Assembly: GCA_902571005.1 (NCBI GenBank)
Contig: CACGAG010000002.1
Coordinates: forward strand, 62,001-126,000
Direction of reading: 5' to 3'
DNA from: an uncultured Pelagibacteraceae bacterium
Lineage (GTDB): Bacteria > Pseudomonadota > Alphaproteobacteria > Pelagibacterales > AG-422-B15
DNA length: 64,000 nt
Shown in pieces: positions 29,047 to 38,516 of this stretch; positions within the stretch are counted from its first letter, which is position 1; every line of letters starts with the position of its first letter. Made by a program: the position numbers and the translations under genes. Under the pieces are notes generated by a model. The model searched no databases and was not told where the DNA came from. It saw only the letters and a list, made by a program, of their open reading frames with translations.

Positions 29047-30117
29047 TTAAGCCGGCTTTTCAGTCAAAATAATTAAAATCTTACTATTTTTGTCAATTCC
29101 ACACTCTGGATATTTTTTTGCTTCTTTGATAGCGGCATAACCAGCTCCACCAGAAGGAGAGGTATCAAAATCATTTTGTCTCAGCTCTTCCACTGCAATG
29201 TCAGCATCTTCATCTTCGATTGTCATAAAATTTGTGCAAGTAATTGCAAGCGACGATAGCGCCCTTGTCGAGGGGCTTTTACAATCTAAGCGTCCCATAT
29301 TAGAAACACCACCTGTGACAGTTACAGCTTCTCCCTTATTTATAGACTCAAGTAAAACTGGAGCTTTTGTAGGTTCGACAATTATTATTTTTGGATCATT
29401 GCCAAAATATTTTCTCATATAGGTTGCAATGGATGCAGGGAAACCTCCTACTCCTGCTTGTAAGAATATATGAGTTGGAGGGTCATCGCAGCTTGCACAG
29501 GCTTCATCTGCAAGAACTAAGTATCCTTGCATAACTCGTAAGCCATGATCGTATCCATCCCAAGTCACATCTGATAGAAGCATCCATCCTTTATTCTCTG
29601 CTTCTTGCTTAGCTCCCTCTAAACTCTCTTCATAATCATTGCCGCATACAACAACCTCTGCACCAAAACTTTTAATTTTATCTGCAAAGCTTGAAGGGAC
29701 ATTTTTAGATAAATATATTACAGCTCTTGCTCCAAATATTCTTGCGCCAGCTGCTAGAGAAATTCCATGATTGCCGGCACTCGCTGATATATAGGTTTTT
29801 CCATTTAGAGCTGAGCTCCAATTTGCATCCTTACTGAAAGATTTTAATTTTTTTGCAGCATCACTTGCGATTACAAACGCTGCACCGAGAGCCTTAAAGC
29901 TTCCAAGGCCCATTCGATCTCTTTCATCCTTAAACCATAATTTTTTAATACCTAAATCATGACTTAATTTGACTGATTCAACTAACGGTGTTTCAGCTGC
30001 TTTAGGACACAAACTCAAAAGCTTTTTTACAGCCTCAACATCTGTACTAACAGGATCAGTGCCATTATCTCCTGGAAGTCCTTTTTTAAAATATGGATTT
30101 GTAATAAACTTTCTCAT
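29047..30117 (-). CDS. Diaminopropionate ammonia-lyase-like PLP enzyme
   Basis: KDERDRMGLGSFKALGAAFVIA, SASAGNHGISLAAGARIFGARAVIYL, PSGGAGYAAI. Confidence 0.85.
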   Translation of the reverse strand: MRKFITNPYFKKGLPGDNGTDPVSTDVEAVKKLLSLCPKAAETPLVESVKLSHDLGIKKLWFKDERDRMGLGSFKALGAAFVIASDAAKKLKSFSKDANWSSALNGKTYISASAGNHGISLAAGARIFGARAVIYLSKNVPSSFADKIKSFGAEVVVCGNDYEESLEGAKQEAENKGWMLLSDVTWDGYDHGLRVMQGYLVLADEACASCDDPPTHIFLQAGVGGFPASIATYMRKYFGNDPKIIIVEPTKAPVLLESINKGEAVTVTGGVSNMGRLDCKSPSTRALSSLAITCTNFMTIEDEDADIAVEELRQNDFDTSPSGGAGYAAIKEAKKYPECGIDKNSKILIILTEKPA

Positions 30118-30146
30118 TAAACAAAAACCATATCAGATTTAAAAAT

Positions 30147-31031
30147 ATGCGTATATTTATTAGCTATACTATAATAAGTTTTTTTTTCGCTTCAGCTGTG
30201 TTTTCTGATGAAAAACCAGGAAGAAACTTCTCTGATCTTCCTGATGTTGATGATGGTTATAATATTCATGTTATGTATGTTCTACCAAAAGATGGTGTCG
30301 ATAAAGACTACGATCTTGATAGCAAAATAAGCATGTTAATGTATCAAATCGATAAATGGTTTAATTCAAAAACTAAAGATAGATTATTTGCAGATGGCCA
30401 GAATCTTAAATTTGATCGTAAAGATGATAATAAAATAGATATTACTTTTCTAAGACTTGACATAAATGATGATCAAATATCGAAACATGGAATTCAGGCA
30501 GTTAATGTGTTAAAGCCTGCAATAAGTCGATTTGGTTTTAACGACCCAAAAAAAGTTTATTTCATCATCTATGGCGGCTCTAACAGAGATGTTTGTGCGT
30601 CTTCTCAACTTCCAAGTTATGCAACAGAGGGTGTAACAGCTAACACGGCAGCCCTTTATTACCCAGGAAAACGAAGTGGCTCATGTATTGAAAACAATGG
30701 TGGTTTTAAACCTGAATTTAATGAAACTGCTAAAGCTGCTCTTCACGAAATTCTTCATGTTTTAGGCGCTGTACCACAGTGTGCAGAAGATCATCTCGTT
30801 TTTAAAGATGAAGGCACGATCAATGATGGCATTGGAGGGCACTTGTCAATACCTGGTGATATAATGTACAGCGTACAATCTAATAAAACTTATGATAAAG
30901 CGAAACATTTAGATTTCAAAAGTTCAAATTATTATAATCACAACAATGAAAACTGTTTAGATATTGCAAAAAGCAGGTATGTACTTCCAACAGTAAGTAA
31001 TCCTCAACTGCCAACTTTTTCATCAAAATAG
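30147..31031 (+). CDS. Secreted putative zinc metalloprotease-like protein
   Basis: Signal peptide; AALHEILHVLGAVPQCAEDH (HExxHxxG). Confidence 0.6.
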   Translation: MRIFISYTIISFFFASAVFSDEKPGRNFSDLPDVDDGYNIHVMYVLPKDGVDKDYDLDSKISMLMYQIDKWFNSKTKDRLFADGQNLKFDRKDDNKIDITFLRLDINDDQISKHGIQAVNVLKPAISRFGFNDPKKVYFIIYGGSNRDVCASSQLPSYATEGVTANTAALYYPGKRSGSCIENNGGFKPEFNETAKAALHEILHVLGAVPQCAEDHLVFKDEGTINDGIGGHLSIPGDIMYSVQSNKTYDKAKHLDFKSSNYYNHNNENCLDIAKSRYVLPTVSNPQLPTFSSK

Positions 31032-31032
31032 T

Positions 31033-31551
31033 TTAGGGTGTTGAAATGGGTATCGGTGAATAATTATACATAACATAAAGTTGTTGGTAGCATAGCTTGC
31101 CTGTTTTCGCTGCATAATCTTGATGATACTCTTCTGCAGGATAAAACTCTGCTGTTTCTCTAATTTCTGTAACTATTGGGTTTTCAAACGTGCCTGATAA
31201 ATCTATTTTTTCAATTTTACTCTCAATAATTTCTTTTTCATCTTCGCTGTTGTAAAAAAGTATAGATTTATATTGTTCGCCAATATCAGGACCTTGACGA
31301 TTTAAGGTTGTGGGATCATGAATGATAAAAAATGTATCAATCAATTCATTAAAAGTAACTTCACTGCTATCATAATCAATCTTGACTACTTCGATGTGAC
31401 CTGTTTTTCCAGTTAAAACATCTTCATATCTAGGATTATCTAAATGACCACCAGAATAACCTGAAGTTGCATTGATAACACCAGGCATTTGTTCATATAG
31501 GACTTCAACGCCCCAAAAACATCCAGCGCCCACTATTAAAGATGATAACAT
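31033..31551 (-). CDS. msrA: Peptide methionine sulfoxide reductase MsrA
   Basis: VGAGCFWGVEVLYEQMPGVINATSGYSGGH, AAEFYPAEEYHQDY-type motif. Confidence 0.95.
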   Translation of the reverse strand: MLSSLIVGAGCFWGVEVLYEQMPGVINATSGYSGGHLDNPRYEDVLTGKTGHIEVVKIDYDSSEVTFNELIDTFFIIHDPTTLNRQGPDIGEQYKSILFYNSEDEKEIIESKIEKIDLSGTFENPIVTEIRETAEFYPAEEYHQDYAAKTGKLCYQQLYVMYNYSPIPISTP

Positions 31552-31588
31552 ATTAATTGATATAAATTGCTTCTAAGAAATTCAATAT

Positions 31589-32692
31589 TTATTTTCTATC
31601 AGCCACAAGCATTTCGTCATAAAACCATAATCCGTCATGATCGCGAATTATGTCCTCAATGCATTTAATATAACTTTGATCTGCTTCTTTTTCCTTAACC
31701 ATTTGATCGCTTATTTGTGCAACATATGTGCAAGCATTCCATGCAGAGAATACTAGTGATGTTGCAATACCACTATTAATCTCATTAGGTTGAGATCTGA
31801 GTTTATATTCAAATATCTCAGGTTCTCTGAAATGAATTTTACCATTAAGTTCATTTCCTGAGTGATTTTTCATATACTGAATAATGTCATGACCTTTATT
31901 TGGAAATGGATTTTCTTCTGGCCAAAGTTGATTAATTGCATTGAGACCAGGGTCATTTCCATACGAATGAAAAGCAACCATTTTGCCATTTGGAGCAAGT
32001 AGATTAACCATTGGCTTAATTACATTATTAACCTTTTTTTCAACAGTTGCTCGTGAACGGTATGCTTGTGATACAATAACTAAGTCAAATTCATTGATAG
32101 AGTCTTTTTTTGAAGGAATAATCTGATCAAGAGTAAATTCATGATCTTTTCTATATATGCAAATCACAGATGGATTTTCATAAGTTGTATTACCTTGTTT
32201 ATTTTCTTCAACTCTCCAATTTTCTTTTAAAAGTGGACCTAATTGTCTTAATTGTTCATAAAAACCAAATGAAGAGTCGCCATCTAATGCAATACTATTC
32301 CAATTCATATTTTGTTGTTTAGACTCGTTTTTGGATTTTAGATACCCAGCTTCAGAATAATGTAAATTAGAAATTGTAAAAACCATATTTGGATGCTCTA
32401 CAAACCTATCAGCTAATTTCTCAATAGTTATTCTTGCATCTTCCATACTTACATCTTTGCAAGAAACATAAAAAGGAACAGTTGGAAATTTTTGATGGGC
32501 AATTCGAAGTACATTCATTAACACTGCTCCATCACCTACACCAGCATCAAATATTTTTAGAGCTGGTTTTATTGGTTTCAATTCATTAATGATATGAGAT
32601 AGCTTTTCAGCTATTACTGCCTTTTCATTTGTAGTTGTTACAAATAATAAATATCTCTGTCGATTGTCAAAAAAACGGACCTCTTCTGCCAT
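31589..32692 (-). CDS. SAM-dependent methyltransferase-like protein
   Basis: ALKIFDAGVGDGAVLMNVLR motif I-like. Start trimmed to MAEEVRFF (ORF track 31589-32728). Confidence 0.55.
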   Translation of the reverse strand: MAEEVRFFDNRQRYLLFVTTTNEKAVIAEKLSHIINELKPIKPALKIFDAGVGDGAVLMNVLRIAHQKFPTVPFYVSCKDVSMEDARITIEKLADRFVEHPNMVFTISNLHYSEAGYLKSKNESKQQNMNWNSIALDGDSSFGFYEQLRQLGPLLKENWRVEENKQGNTTYENPSVICIYRKDHEFTLDQIIPSKKDSINEFDLVIVSQAYRSRATVEKKVNNVIKPMVNLLAPNGKMVAFHSYGNDPGLNAINQLWPEENPFPNKGHDIIQYMKNHSGNELNGKIHFREPEIFEYKLRSQPNEINSGIATSLVFSAWNACTYVAQISDQMVKEKEADQSYIKCIEDIIRDHDGLWFYDEMLVADRK

Positions 32693-32719
32693 ATTTAATC
32701 TTAACAAGTTGCCAAAAAA

Positions 32720-32917
32720 ATGAAACACTCATCTTTAATGGATACAGATGATTTAGAGCCAATTATTAAGCCAAAAGAAATTGATTTTGATACATTGAGT
32801 ATAGAAGAACTCAAAGAATACATTATAGAACTTAATGCAGAAATTAAGAGGGCTGAAAACTATATTTCATCTAAAGAAAAAGATCGTCTAAATGCCGAGA
32901 GTTTATTTAAAAAATGA
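32720..32917 (+). CDS. DUF1192-like small protein
   Basis: LSIEELKEYIIELNAEIKRAENYISSKEKDRLNAESLFKK. Confidence 0.75.
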   Translation: MKHSSLMDTDDLEPIIKPKEIDFDTLSIEELKEYIIELNAEIKRAENYISSKEKDRLNAESLFKK

Positions 32918-33141
32918 TAAATAGATACGGCTTAGTTCCATTAGCATTCGCGCTTTTCGTTTTTGTAATTTTTTTTACATCTCTTGTCCCTTCACCGCAC
33001 AAAAGTTGTATTGATCGTAATTTGGCTGTTTTAAATAATTTAGATGAGGCTAAATATTCAGAAAGCGAAATAAAAGAACTTGGTTTATCTATCGGCACTG
33101 GCTGCAGAGAAGATAATTCCTTTCAACTTGCAGCCAATTAA
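32914..33141 (+). CDS. Hypothetical small protein with N-terminal TM
   Basis: 75 aa; overlaps preceding stop. Confidence 0.5.
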   Translation: MINRYGLVPLAFALFVFVIFFTSLVPSPHKSCIDRNLAVLNNLDEAKYSESEIKELGLSIGTGCREDNSFQLAAN

Positions 33142-33144
33142 AAT

Positions 33145-33438
33145 TTAGCTTGGAAAATTTAAGAGAGCATCTTCAGTCATAACTGTCATCACCGTTGTCT
33201 CAGTTAAAGCTCCTGCCTCTTGTCTGGCTTTAGTTAATTCTTCGTCATTTTTAAAAGCCATAAGTCCTTCTTTATCGTCATAATGCATAATAACTACCAT
33301 CGAGTTATCATCTTCAGCATGAGATCCAGCAAATATTACTCTGCCTTTAAAGCCCTCTAGTTTATGTTTATTTTCATGAACCATGTCTTTCCATGATTTA
33401 AAACCTTTGGATAATTTTTGTGTCAACATAACATACAT
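33145..33438 (-). CDS. Small dimeric alpha/beta-barrel-like protein
   Basis: 97 aa; compact ferredoxin-like/ABM-like composition, in operon with four other small genes. Confidence 0.5.
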   Translation of the reverse strand: MYVMLTQKLSKGFKSWKDMVHENKHKLEGFKGRVIFAGSHAEDDNSMVVIMHYDDKEGLMAFKNDEELTKARQEAGALTETTVMTVMTEDALLNFPS

Positions 33439-33453
33439 ACTTAAATCTCCTTT

Positions 33454-33846
33454 TTATGATTCCATTGAAGCTATTACTTCAGCATTAAATGACATATCTG
33501 TTTGATATTCAGCCATGCCTGCCATCTTTTCAGCAGCAGGATGTGATTGCCAAAGTTCGAAATGTTTCATTGCTCCTTGATCAGTCACGTACACCTCATG
33601 TAAGGAATAAATTATCTTTCCTGATGGGCCTTTTTCTAAATCATTGTCGATATACTGAGGTGCTTTAGAAACAGAATAGTCAACAATTCTTGGCTCACTG
33701 TCTCCGCTTAGATTGTGTGTTTCTCTCATCCATGCCTCATGCTCTGAAAAGAAGCTTTCAAATTCTGATTTCTTCTCATCTGGCACAATCCATTGAGTAG
33801 TAAGAGTATATTGCGATTTATTAGTTGTCATAATCATTCCCCCCAC
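33454..33846 (-). CDS. Antibiotic-biosynthesis-monooxygenase-like small protein
   Basis: TTQWIVPDEKKSEFESFFSEHEAWMRE...HEVYVTDQGAMKHFELWQSHPAAEKMAGM. Confidence 0.55.
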   Translation of the reverse strand: MGGMIMTTNKSQYTLTTQWIVPDEKKSEFESFFSEHEAWMRETHNLSGDSEPRIVDYSVSKAPQYIDNDLEKGPSGKIIYSLHEVYVTDQGAMKHFELWQSHPAAEKMAGMAEYQTDMSFNAEVIASMES

Positions 33847-34190
33847 TTACCAGCAAATTCATACACAACAGCAGGATCGTCACCTACAACCCATCCATCG
33901 TGGCCAGGTGCAATTGAATACGCATCACCAGCAGTATAAGACATTTCAGTACCATCATTGTGCTTGACTGCAACTGTTCCACTTACAATCACTCCCAAAT
34001 GCGTTGCTTGGCAGCTATCTGTTCCCACTGTAGGTTTGATATCATTCGACCATTTCCATCCTGGTTCAAGTGATAACTTCATAATGCGTTGTCCACCTAC
34101 ATTTACAGCTTCAATTTTTGCATTGTTAAAATTGTCATTAATTTCATCCGCATTAGCGAAACTTTTAACCTCAACACTACTCATAAACAC
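33834..34190 (-). CDS. Cupin-domain protein
   Basis: HLGVIVSGTVAVKHNDGTEMSYTAGDAYSIAPGHDGWVVGDDPAVVYEFAG. Confidence 0.75.
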   Translation of the reverse strand: MFMSSVEVKSFANADEINDNFNNAKIEAVNVGGQRIMKLSLEPGWKWSNDIKPTVGTDSCQATHLGVIVSGTVAVKHNDGTEMSYTAGDAYSIAPGHDGWVVGDDPAVVYEFAGKWGE

Positions 34191-34193
34191 TCC

Positions 34194-34574
34194 TTATTTC
34201 TTCATTGCATTAAACGCAGTTAGCGTATCATCAAAAGTCATCATAACTTTCATTTGATTATTCTCAACTTCAAAATAATGACCAAACATAGTGTCCATAC
34301 CATCAGCGGTTCCTTTTACAAGAGCAAATACTTTGTTGCCTTCACTAATCATTGCTTGAGGTGTAACCATAAAATTATCCCAGTACTCAGGGATTTTTGA
34401 CATATTTGCTATGAAATTTTCTTTTCCTTTATGCACACCTGCTAATGGGTGTTTTCCTTCATCTCCGGGAAACGTCCATGTTATATTGTCATGAACTATT
34501 TCACCAAAGAATGTCTCCATATCTCCAGAACCAAATAAATCATAAGCTCTTTGTACTACTTCCTTTGCTTCCAT
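34194..34574 (-). CDS. SnoaL-like / NTF2-like protein
   Basis: MEAKEVVQRAYDLFGSGDMETFFGEIVHDNITWTFPG. Start trimmed to MEAKEVV because upstream residues overlap the GYD gene. Confidence 0.75.
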   Translation of the reverse strand: MEAKEVVQRAYDLFGSGDMETFFGEIVHDNITWTFPGDEGKHPLAGVHKGKENFIANMSKIPEYWDNFMVTPQAMISEGNKVFALVKGTADGMDTMFGHYFEVENNQMKVMMTFDDTLTAFNAMKK

Positions 34575-34575
34575 A

Positions 34576-34902
34576 TTAACCTCCTGGTTTAGTATAGCTG
34601 CCAAGTGCTGTTCCTGCTTTAGAAACAATTTCTGTCATATCTACTGCTTCCAGTATAACTGCATCAGTTACCATGCCAGTTGATTGAACAGCTATTTTTG
34701 CACCCGCCGCTGCATTAAAATCAATAGCGTCCACTACCATCACAAGATCATAGTCCCCTCTTACTATATCAAAAGATAAAAGACTGCCTCCAACCGATTC
34801 AACTAATTTAGTAGAAGCCGCCTTTCTGTCATCTGAAGGTTTACTCATAAATCCTTTTAGAGCTTCTGGGGTATATTTTGCCATCATATAAAATTTAGCC
34901 AT
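34576..34902 (-). CDS. GYD domain protein
   Basis: YMMAKYTPEALKGF...VESVGGSLLSFDIVRGDYDLVMVVDAIDFNAAAGAKIAVQSTGMV. Confidence 0.8.
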   Translation of the reverse strand: MAKFYMMAKYTPEALKGFMSKPSDDRKAASTKLVESVGGSLLSFDIVRGDYDLVMVVDAIDFNAAAGAKIAVQSTGMVTDAVILEAVDMTEIVSKAGTALGSYTKPGG

Positions 34903-34985
34903 ATTTACTCCTTTAAATAAAATTATTATGAACTATCTTAGTGAAACTTTTATGACAAATTTTTATACCTTTTTAAGGAGTTAAT

Positions 34986-35849
34986 ATGACTGATCTCAAA
35001 GGAAAAACATTATTTATAACTGGTGCCACAAGAGGCATTGGATACGCGATTGCTGAGCGTGCTGCAAAAGATGGTGCTAATATTGCAATCATTGCCAAGA
35101 CGACTGAACCGCAACCAACATTGCCTGGGACTATTTTTACTGCTGCTGAGGATTTGATTAAAGAAGGCGGTAATGCAATTGGAATAAAAACAGATATAAG
35201 GTTTGAAGATCAGGTGCTTGCTGCTGTTGAAAAAACTGTAGAAACATTCGGTGGTATTGATATTTGTGTAAATAATGCAAGTGCTATTAGCTTAACTCCA
35301 ACTGTAAATACAGAAATGAAAAGATACGATCTAATGCATAACATTAATACTAGAGGAACATTTCTTGTTTCTAAGTCATGCATTCCTCATTTAAAAAAAG
35401 GAAACAATCCTCATATTCTAAACCTGGGTCCACCGTTAAACATGGAAACCCAGTGGTTTAGTCCGCATGTAGCTTATACTATGGCAAAATATGGAATGAG
35501 CATGTGTACACTAGGAATGTCAGAAGAATTAAAGTCATCAGGCATTGCTGTAAATTCATTATGGCCAAGAACGATGATTGATACAGCTGCTGTTAACAAT
35601 ATTTTAGCGGCATCAATGGATGACCAAGGGAAAAGCAAATGCAGAACACCCGCTATCATGGGTGATGCTGCATATGTAATACTTACTCAGGATTCCAAAA
35701 AATTTACAGGAAACATGTGTGTTGATGACAGCACGATGATGAAAGCTGGTAAGACCGATTTATCTGAATATCTTGCAACTCCTGATGCTGAACCATTTCC
35801 AGATTTCTTTGTGAACAAAGATGATGGTGAAGACATTATTCTAAGTTAA
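34986..35849 (+). CDS. Short-chain dehydrogenase/reductase (HSDL2-like)
   Basis: LFITGATRGIGYAIAERAAKDGANIAIIAKT, NNASAISL, YTMAKYGMSMCTLG. Confidence 0.9.
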   Translation: MTDLKGKTLFITGATRGIGYAIAERAAKDGANIAIIAKTTEPQPTLPGTIFTAAEDLIKEGGNAIGIKTDIRFEDQVLAAVEKTVETFGGIDICVNNASAISLTPTVNTEMKRYDLMHNINTRGTFLVSKSCIPHLKKGNNPHILNLGPPLNMETQWFSPHVAYTMAKYGMSMCTLGMSEELKSSGIAVNSLWPRTMIDTAAVNNILAASMDDQGKSKCRTPAIMGDAAYVILTQDSKKFTGNMCVDDSTMMKAGKTDLSEYLATPDAEPFPDFFVNKDDGEDIILS

Positions 35850-35857
35850 ATAATCCT

Positions 35858-35971
35858 ATGGAGCAGTTTAGTTTTAAACAGTTCTTACAAATTATTTATA
35901 GAATACTCACCTTTCCATTAATGGCACTTGTTGTCTTTTTGGTTTTGATGTTGTTTTTGTATTTTTTTTGA
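35858..35971 (+). CDS. 37-aa single-TM small protein (candidate)
   Basis: MEQFSFKQFLQIIYRILTFPLMALVVFLVLMLFLYFF*; starts 8 nt after the SDR stop. Confidence 0.35.
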   Translation: MEQFSFKQFLQIIYRILTFPLMALVVFLVLMLFLYFF

Positions 35972-35976
35972 TTTGA

Positions 35977-36150
35977 TTATTCGTCAAAGCGTTTGGTGTT
36001 ACAAGACTTTAAAGTTGTATCATAATCATCATTATGTTCACCAGTGCAACATGGATCAATATTAATCTTACAATTTGGGCATTGATAGTGACCATGTACA
36101 TCAATTGGAATTATTGAAGTATTACACCATTGGCAGTTTTGCTGAGTCAT
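35977..36150 (-). CDS. 57-aa zinc-ribbon-like small protein
   Basis: Reverse strand: MTQQNCQWCNTSIIPIDVHGHYQCPNCKINIDPCCTGEHNDDYDTTLKSCNTKRFDE*; paired CxxC. Below ORF-track cutoff. Confidence 0.6.
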   Translation of the reverse strand: MTQQNCQWCNTSIIPIDVHGHYQCPNCKINIDPCCTGEHNDDYDTTLKSCNTKRFDE

Positions 36151-36242
36151 TTTTTAATACCAAATATATTTATCAAATATATTAATTGATTCTAATAAAG
36201 AATTATCTATAAGGATCATCAATCCACGTTATCATCATGAAA

Positions 36243-36274
36243 AGCTTAAATACTTTCTGTATTTAGGCTTTTTT
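36243..36274 (+). terminator. Intrinsic terminator
   Basis: agcttaaatac (36243-36253) / gtatttaggct (36259-36269), then T run. Confidence 0.75.
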
Positions 36275-36332
36275 CATTTTTAATTCACATTTTGAGAGCG
36301 CTTGATATTATTTAGTTGATGATAATGTGGAG

Positions 36333-36467
36333 GTTAAAAAGTTGACGCCACCAACATTGTGAGGGGTGGTGTCCACAACCATTTCAAAAATATTCTAAAA
36401 TCTACAAGACGTAGATGTTTGAAATAAAACTAAAACAAACCCCATCTCTATAGATGGGGTTTTTTAT
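36333..36467 (+). ncRNA. Candidate structured ncRNA (three hairpins, last one a terminator)
   Basis: Hairpin gttg-acgccacc/ggtggtgt-cca-caac (36341-36379); hairpin atctac-aagac-gtagat (36400-36416) within ttcaaa/tttgaa; terminator aaaccccatct-ctat-agatggggttttttatttt (36437-36467). Confidence 0.5.
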
Positions 36468-37093
36468 TTTCCGTTTGTTTTTTTATAAAAATATACAGAT
36501 ATAGAATAGAAAACTATCGTTCCGATAATCCATGCAGATTGAGATTGAAGCGTTATGTCTCTTTCACCAAAATTTATCAATGTTGGATTAAAATAAGGGC
36601 CAAATGGCATTAATGGTGCCCAAGAGATCACTGCATCGCCTCCTACTTGATTGTGGTAAATAACAGCTTCCACTAAAAAATTTTGACCCATGAACCAAGT
36701 GAAAAAAGTGAACAAGAATATCAAATAAAATTTCTCATACTCAAGGGCTCTTTTTGGAAAAATCCAATATACAAGAATGATTGCAAACCAGACAATTCCT
36801 GTATCGGCCAATGAGTTTACTAGCCAATTAATTTCCATTGGAATTGCGCACGTCATCGCATCAGATCTTCTGAGATTAACCGGGTCACCATCAACAAGTC
36901 CAAAATTAACCCATATTTCCCATCCGAGAGCAGCAATTAAAAATGAAGATAATAACGTAAATGCAATCCATTTCTTCATTTGATTTTTATATATTAGATA
37001 TAAAGCTAAAATTATTGGAGCCATTGCAGATAAATAAACTACTAAAGTTCTTCTCCACTCAACAATATCTAGTCCACAATCAAATAGCCACAT
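36464..37093 (-). CDS. Integral membrane protein, unknown
   Basis: 209 aa, several TM segments. Confidence 0.6.
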   Translation of the reverse strand: MWLFDCGLDIVEWRRTLVVYLSAMAPIILALYLIYKNQMKKWIAFTLLSSFLIAALGWEIWVNFGLVDGDPVNLRRSDAMTCAIPMEINWLVNSLADTGIVWFAIILVYWIFPKRALEYEKFYLIFLFTFFTWFMGQNFLVEAVIYHNQVGGDAVISWAPLMPFGPYFNPTLINFGERDITLQSQSAWIIGTIVFYSISVYFYKKTNGK

Positions 37094-37099
37094 ATCTCT

Positions 37100-37645
37100 T
37101 TATTCAATAAATTCTAATTCCTTAACGTAAATCTCTGCAACATGATCTCTTCCATAAGCTACAATGGCTACTGAAGTTATTTTCTTTGGATTAATTTGCT
37201 TTGCCAATAAAGTTCCTGATTTCTTAAAATCTTTGATCGGCATTATAAATTCATTATATTCTTCATTAACTGTAAATTCATGTGAATAGTATTGCCAGGG
37301 TAATATGGTTCCTGTTGTTCTTAAAAAAATATAATATTTTTCATCATTTCCTTTCGCGTATAACCTTATCGACTTAGCTCTACTTAAATCGATATTTTTA
37401 AGTTTTCGACGAATTTGAATAAAGCCACCATTGTTCTCTGTGCTAACATTGCCACTTAATAAAGCGTAAACATCACCATCAACTATATTAAATTCAACTC
37501 CACCCTTAGAAACACCGCCCATCACATTGTCCGCAATATAAGTCCATTCATTCTTATTTGTGAAATTATCTTTCAATATATTTTCTCCATTCGACCCACT
37601 AATAAAAGCAATTGAAAATAAAAGTACAATTAGAATTTTTTGCAT
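37100..37645 (-). CDS. CIA30 family protein with signal peptide
   Basis: WTYIADNVMGGVSKGGVEFNIVDGDVYALLSGNVSTENNGGFIQIRR. Confidence 0.8.
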   Translation of the reverse strand: MQKILIVLLFSIAFISGSNGENILKDNFTNKNEWTYIADNVMGGVSKGGVEFNIVDGDVYALLSGNVSTENNGGFIQIRRKLKNIDLSRAKSIRLYAKGNDEKYYIFLRTTGTILPWQYYSHEFTVNEEYNEFIMPIKDFKKSGTLLAKQINPKKITSVAIVAYGRDHVAEIYVKELEFIE

Positions 37646-37668
37646 TAAAAATATTATTTAATAGTTAT

Positions 37669-38508
37669 TTAATCTCTCCGATCATTTAAGACTGTTACTC
37701 TATGCATTACTCGTTTTTCGGGCATATAATCACCAATAGCATAATGCATTGTGCAACGATTATCCCAAATAACTAGTGTATTTGGTGTCCACTTAAATCT
37801 TATTTGAAATTCTGGTTTACTCATAAAATTAAATAAATAAGAAAGTAAGTTATTAGAGTCTGTTGTTGTCATGCCAACGATTTGGGATGTAAAACTAGGG
37901 TTAATATAAAGAAATTTCTCATTAGAAATTGGATGCACTTTAACAACTGGATGAACAGCATTTCCAAATTCTTCAAACCCTTTATTTAATTTAACTGAAG
38001 ACTCTTTATTGTCATCATTCATATAATTATTTCGAAAACTTCCCATGTCATGAATAGCTCTTAATTTTTCAATCTGTGCTTTCAATTCATTAGGGAGTGC
38101 ATCATATATTTTTGATAGTGAGCTCCATAATGTATCTCCACCAACTTCTGGAATTGTTTTACTGTACAAAACAGATGCAAATGGTGGATTATTTTTAAAC
38201 GTAACATCAGTATGCCATTCATCTGTATCCGGTGGGTTATCCTTATCATTTTCTAATAAAACAATTTCAGGAAATCCGTCTACATGAGGATAAACAGGGT
38301 GCGGTTCCTCAATAGAACCAAAGCTTTTTGCAAATTCGACGTGAAATTGCGGAGTAATATTTTGCTGCCTAAAAAATAAAACTTTGTAATGAATTAAGTC
38401 GTCATAAATTTTATTTTGAATTTCTTCATTAAAATCTTTTGACAAATCGATTCCACTAATTTCTGCCCCCAATTCTGGAGAAAGTTTATTTAAGTGATAT
38501 TGTTTCAT
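37669..38508 (-). CDS. TauD/TfdA family alpha-ketoglutarate-dependent dioxygenase
   Basis: GAEISGIDLSKDFNEE, VLFFRQQNITPQFHVEFAKSFG, EWHTDVTF, VIWDNRCTMHYAIGDY. Confidence 0.9.
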   Translation of the reverse strand: MKQYHLNKLSPELGAEISGIDLSKDFNEEIQNKIYDDLIHYKVLFFRQQNITPQFHVEFAKSFGSIEEPHPVYPHVDGFPEIVLLENDKDNPPDTDEWHTDVTFKNNPPFASVLYSKTIPEVGGDTLWSSLSKIYDALPNELKAQIEKLRAIHDMGSFRNNYMNDDNKESSVKLNKGFEEFGNAVHPVVKVHPISNEKFLYINPSFTSQIVGMTTTDSNNLLSYLFNFMSKPEFQIRFKWTPNTLVIWDNRCTMHYAIGDYMPEKRVMHRVTVLNDRRD

Positions 38509-38516
38509 TGTTCATA

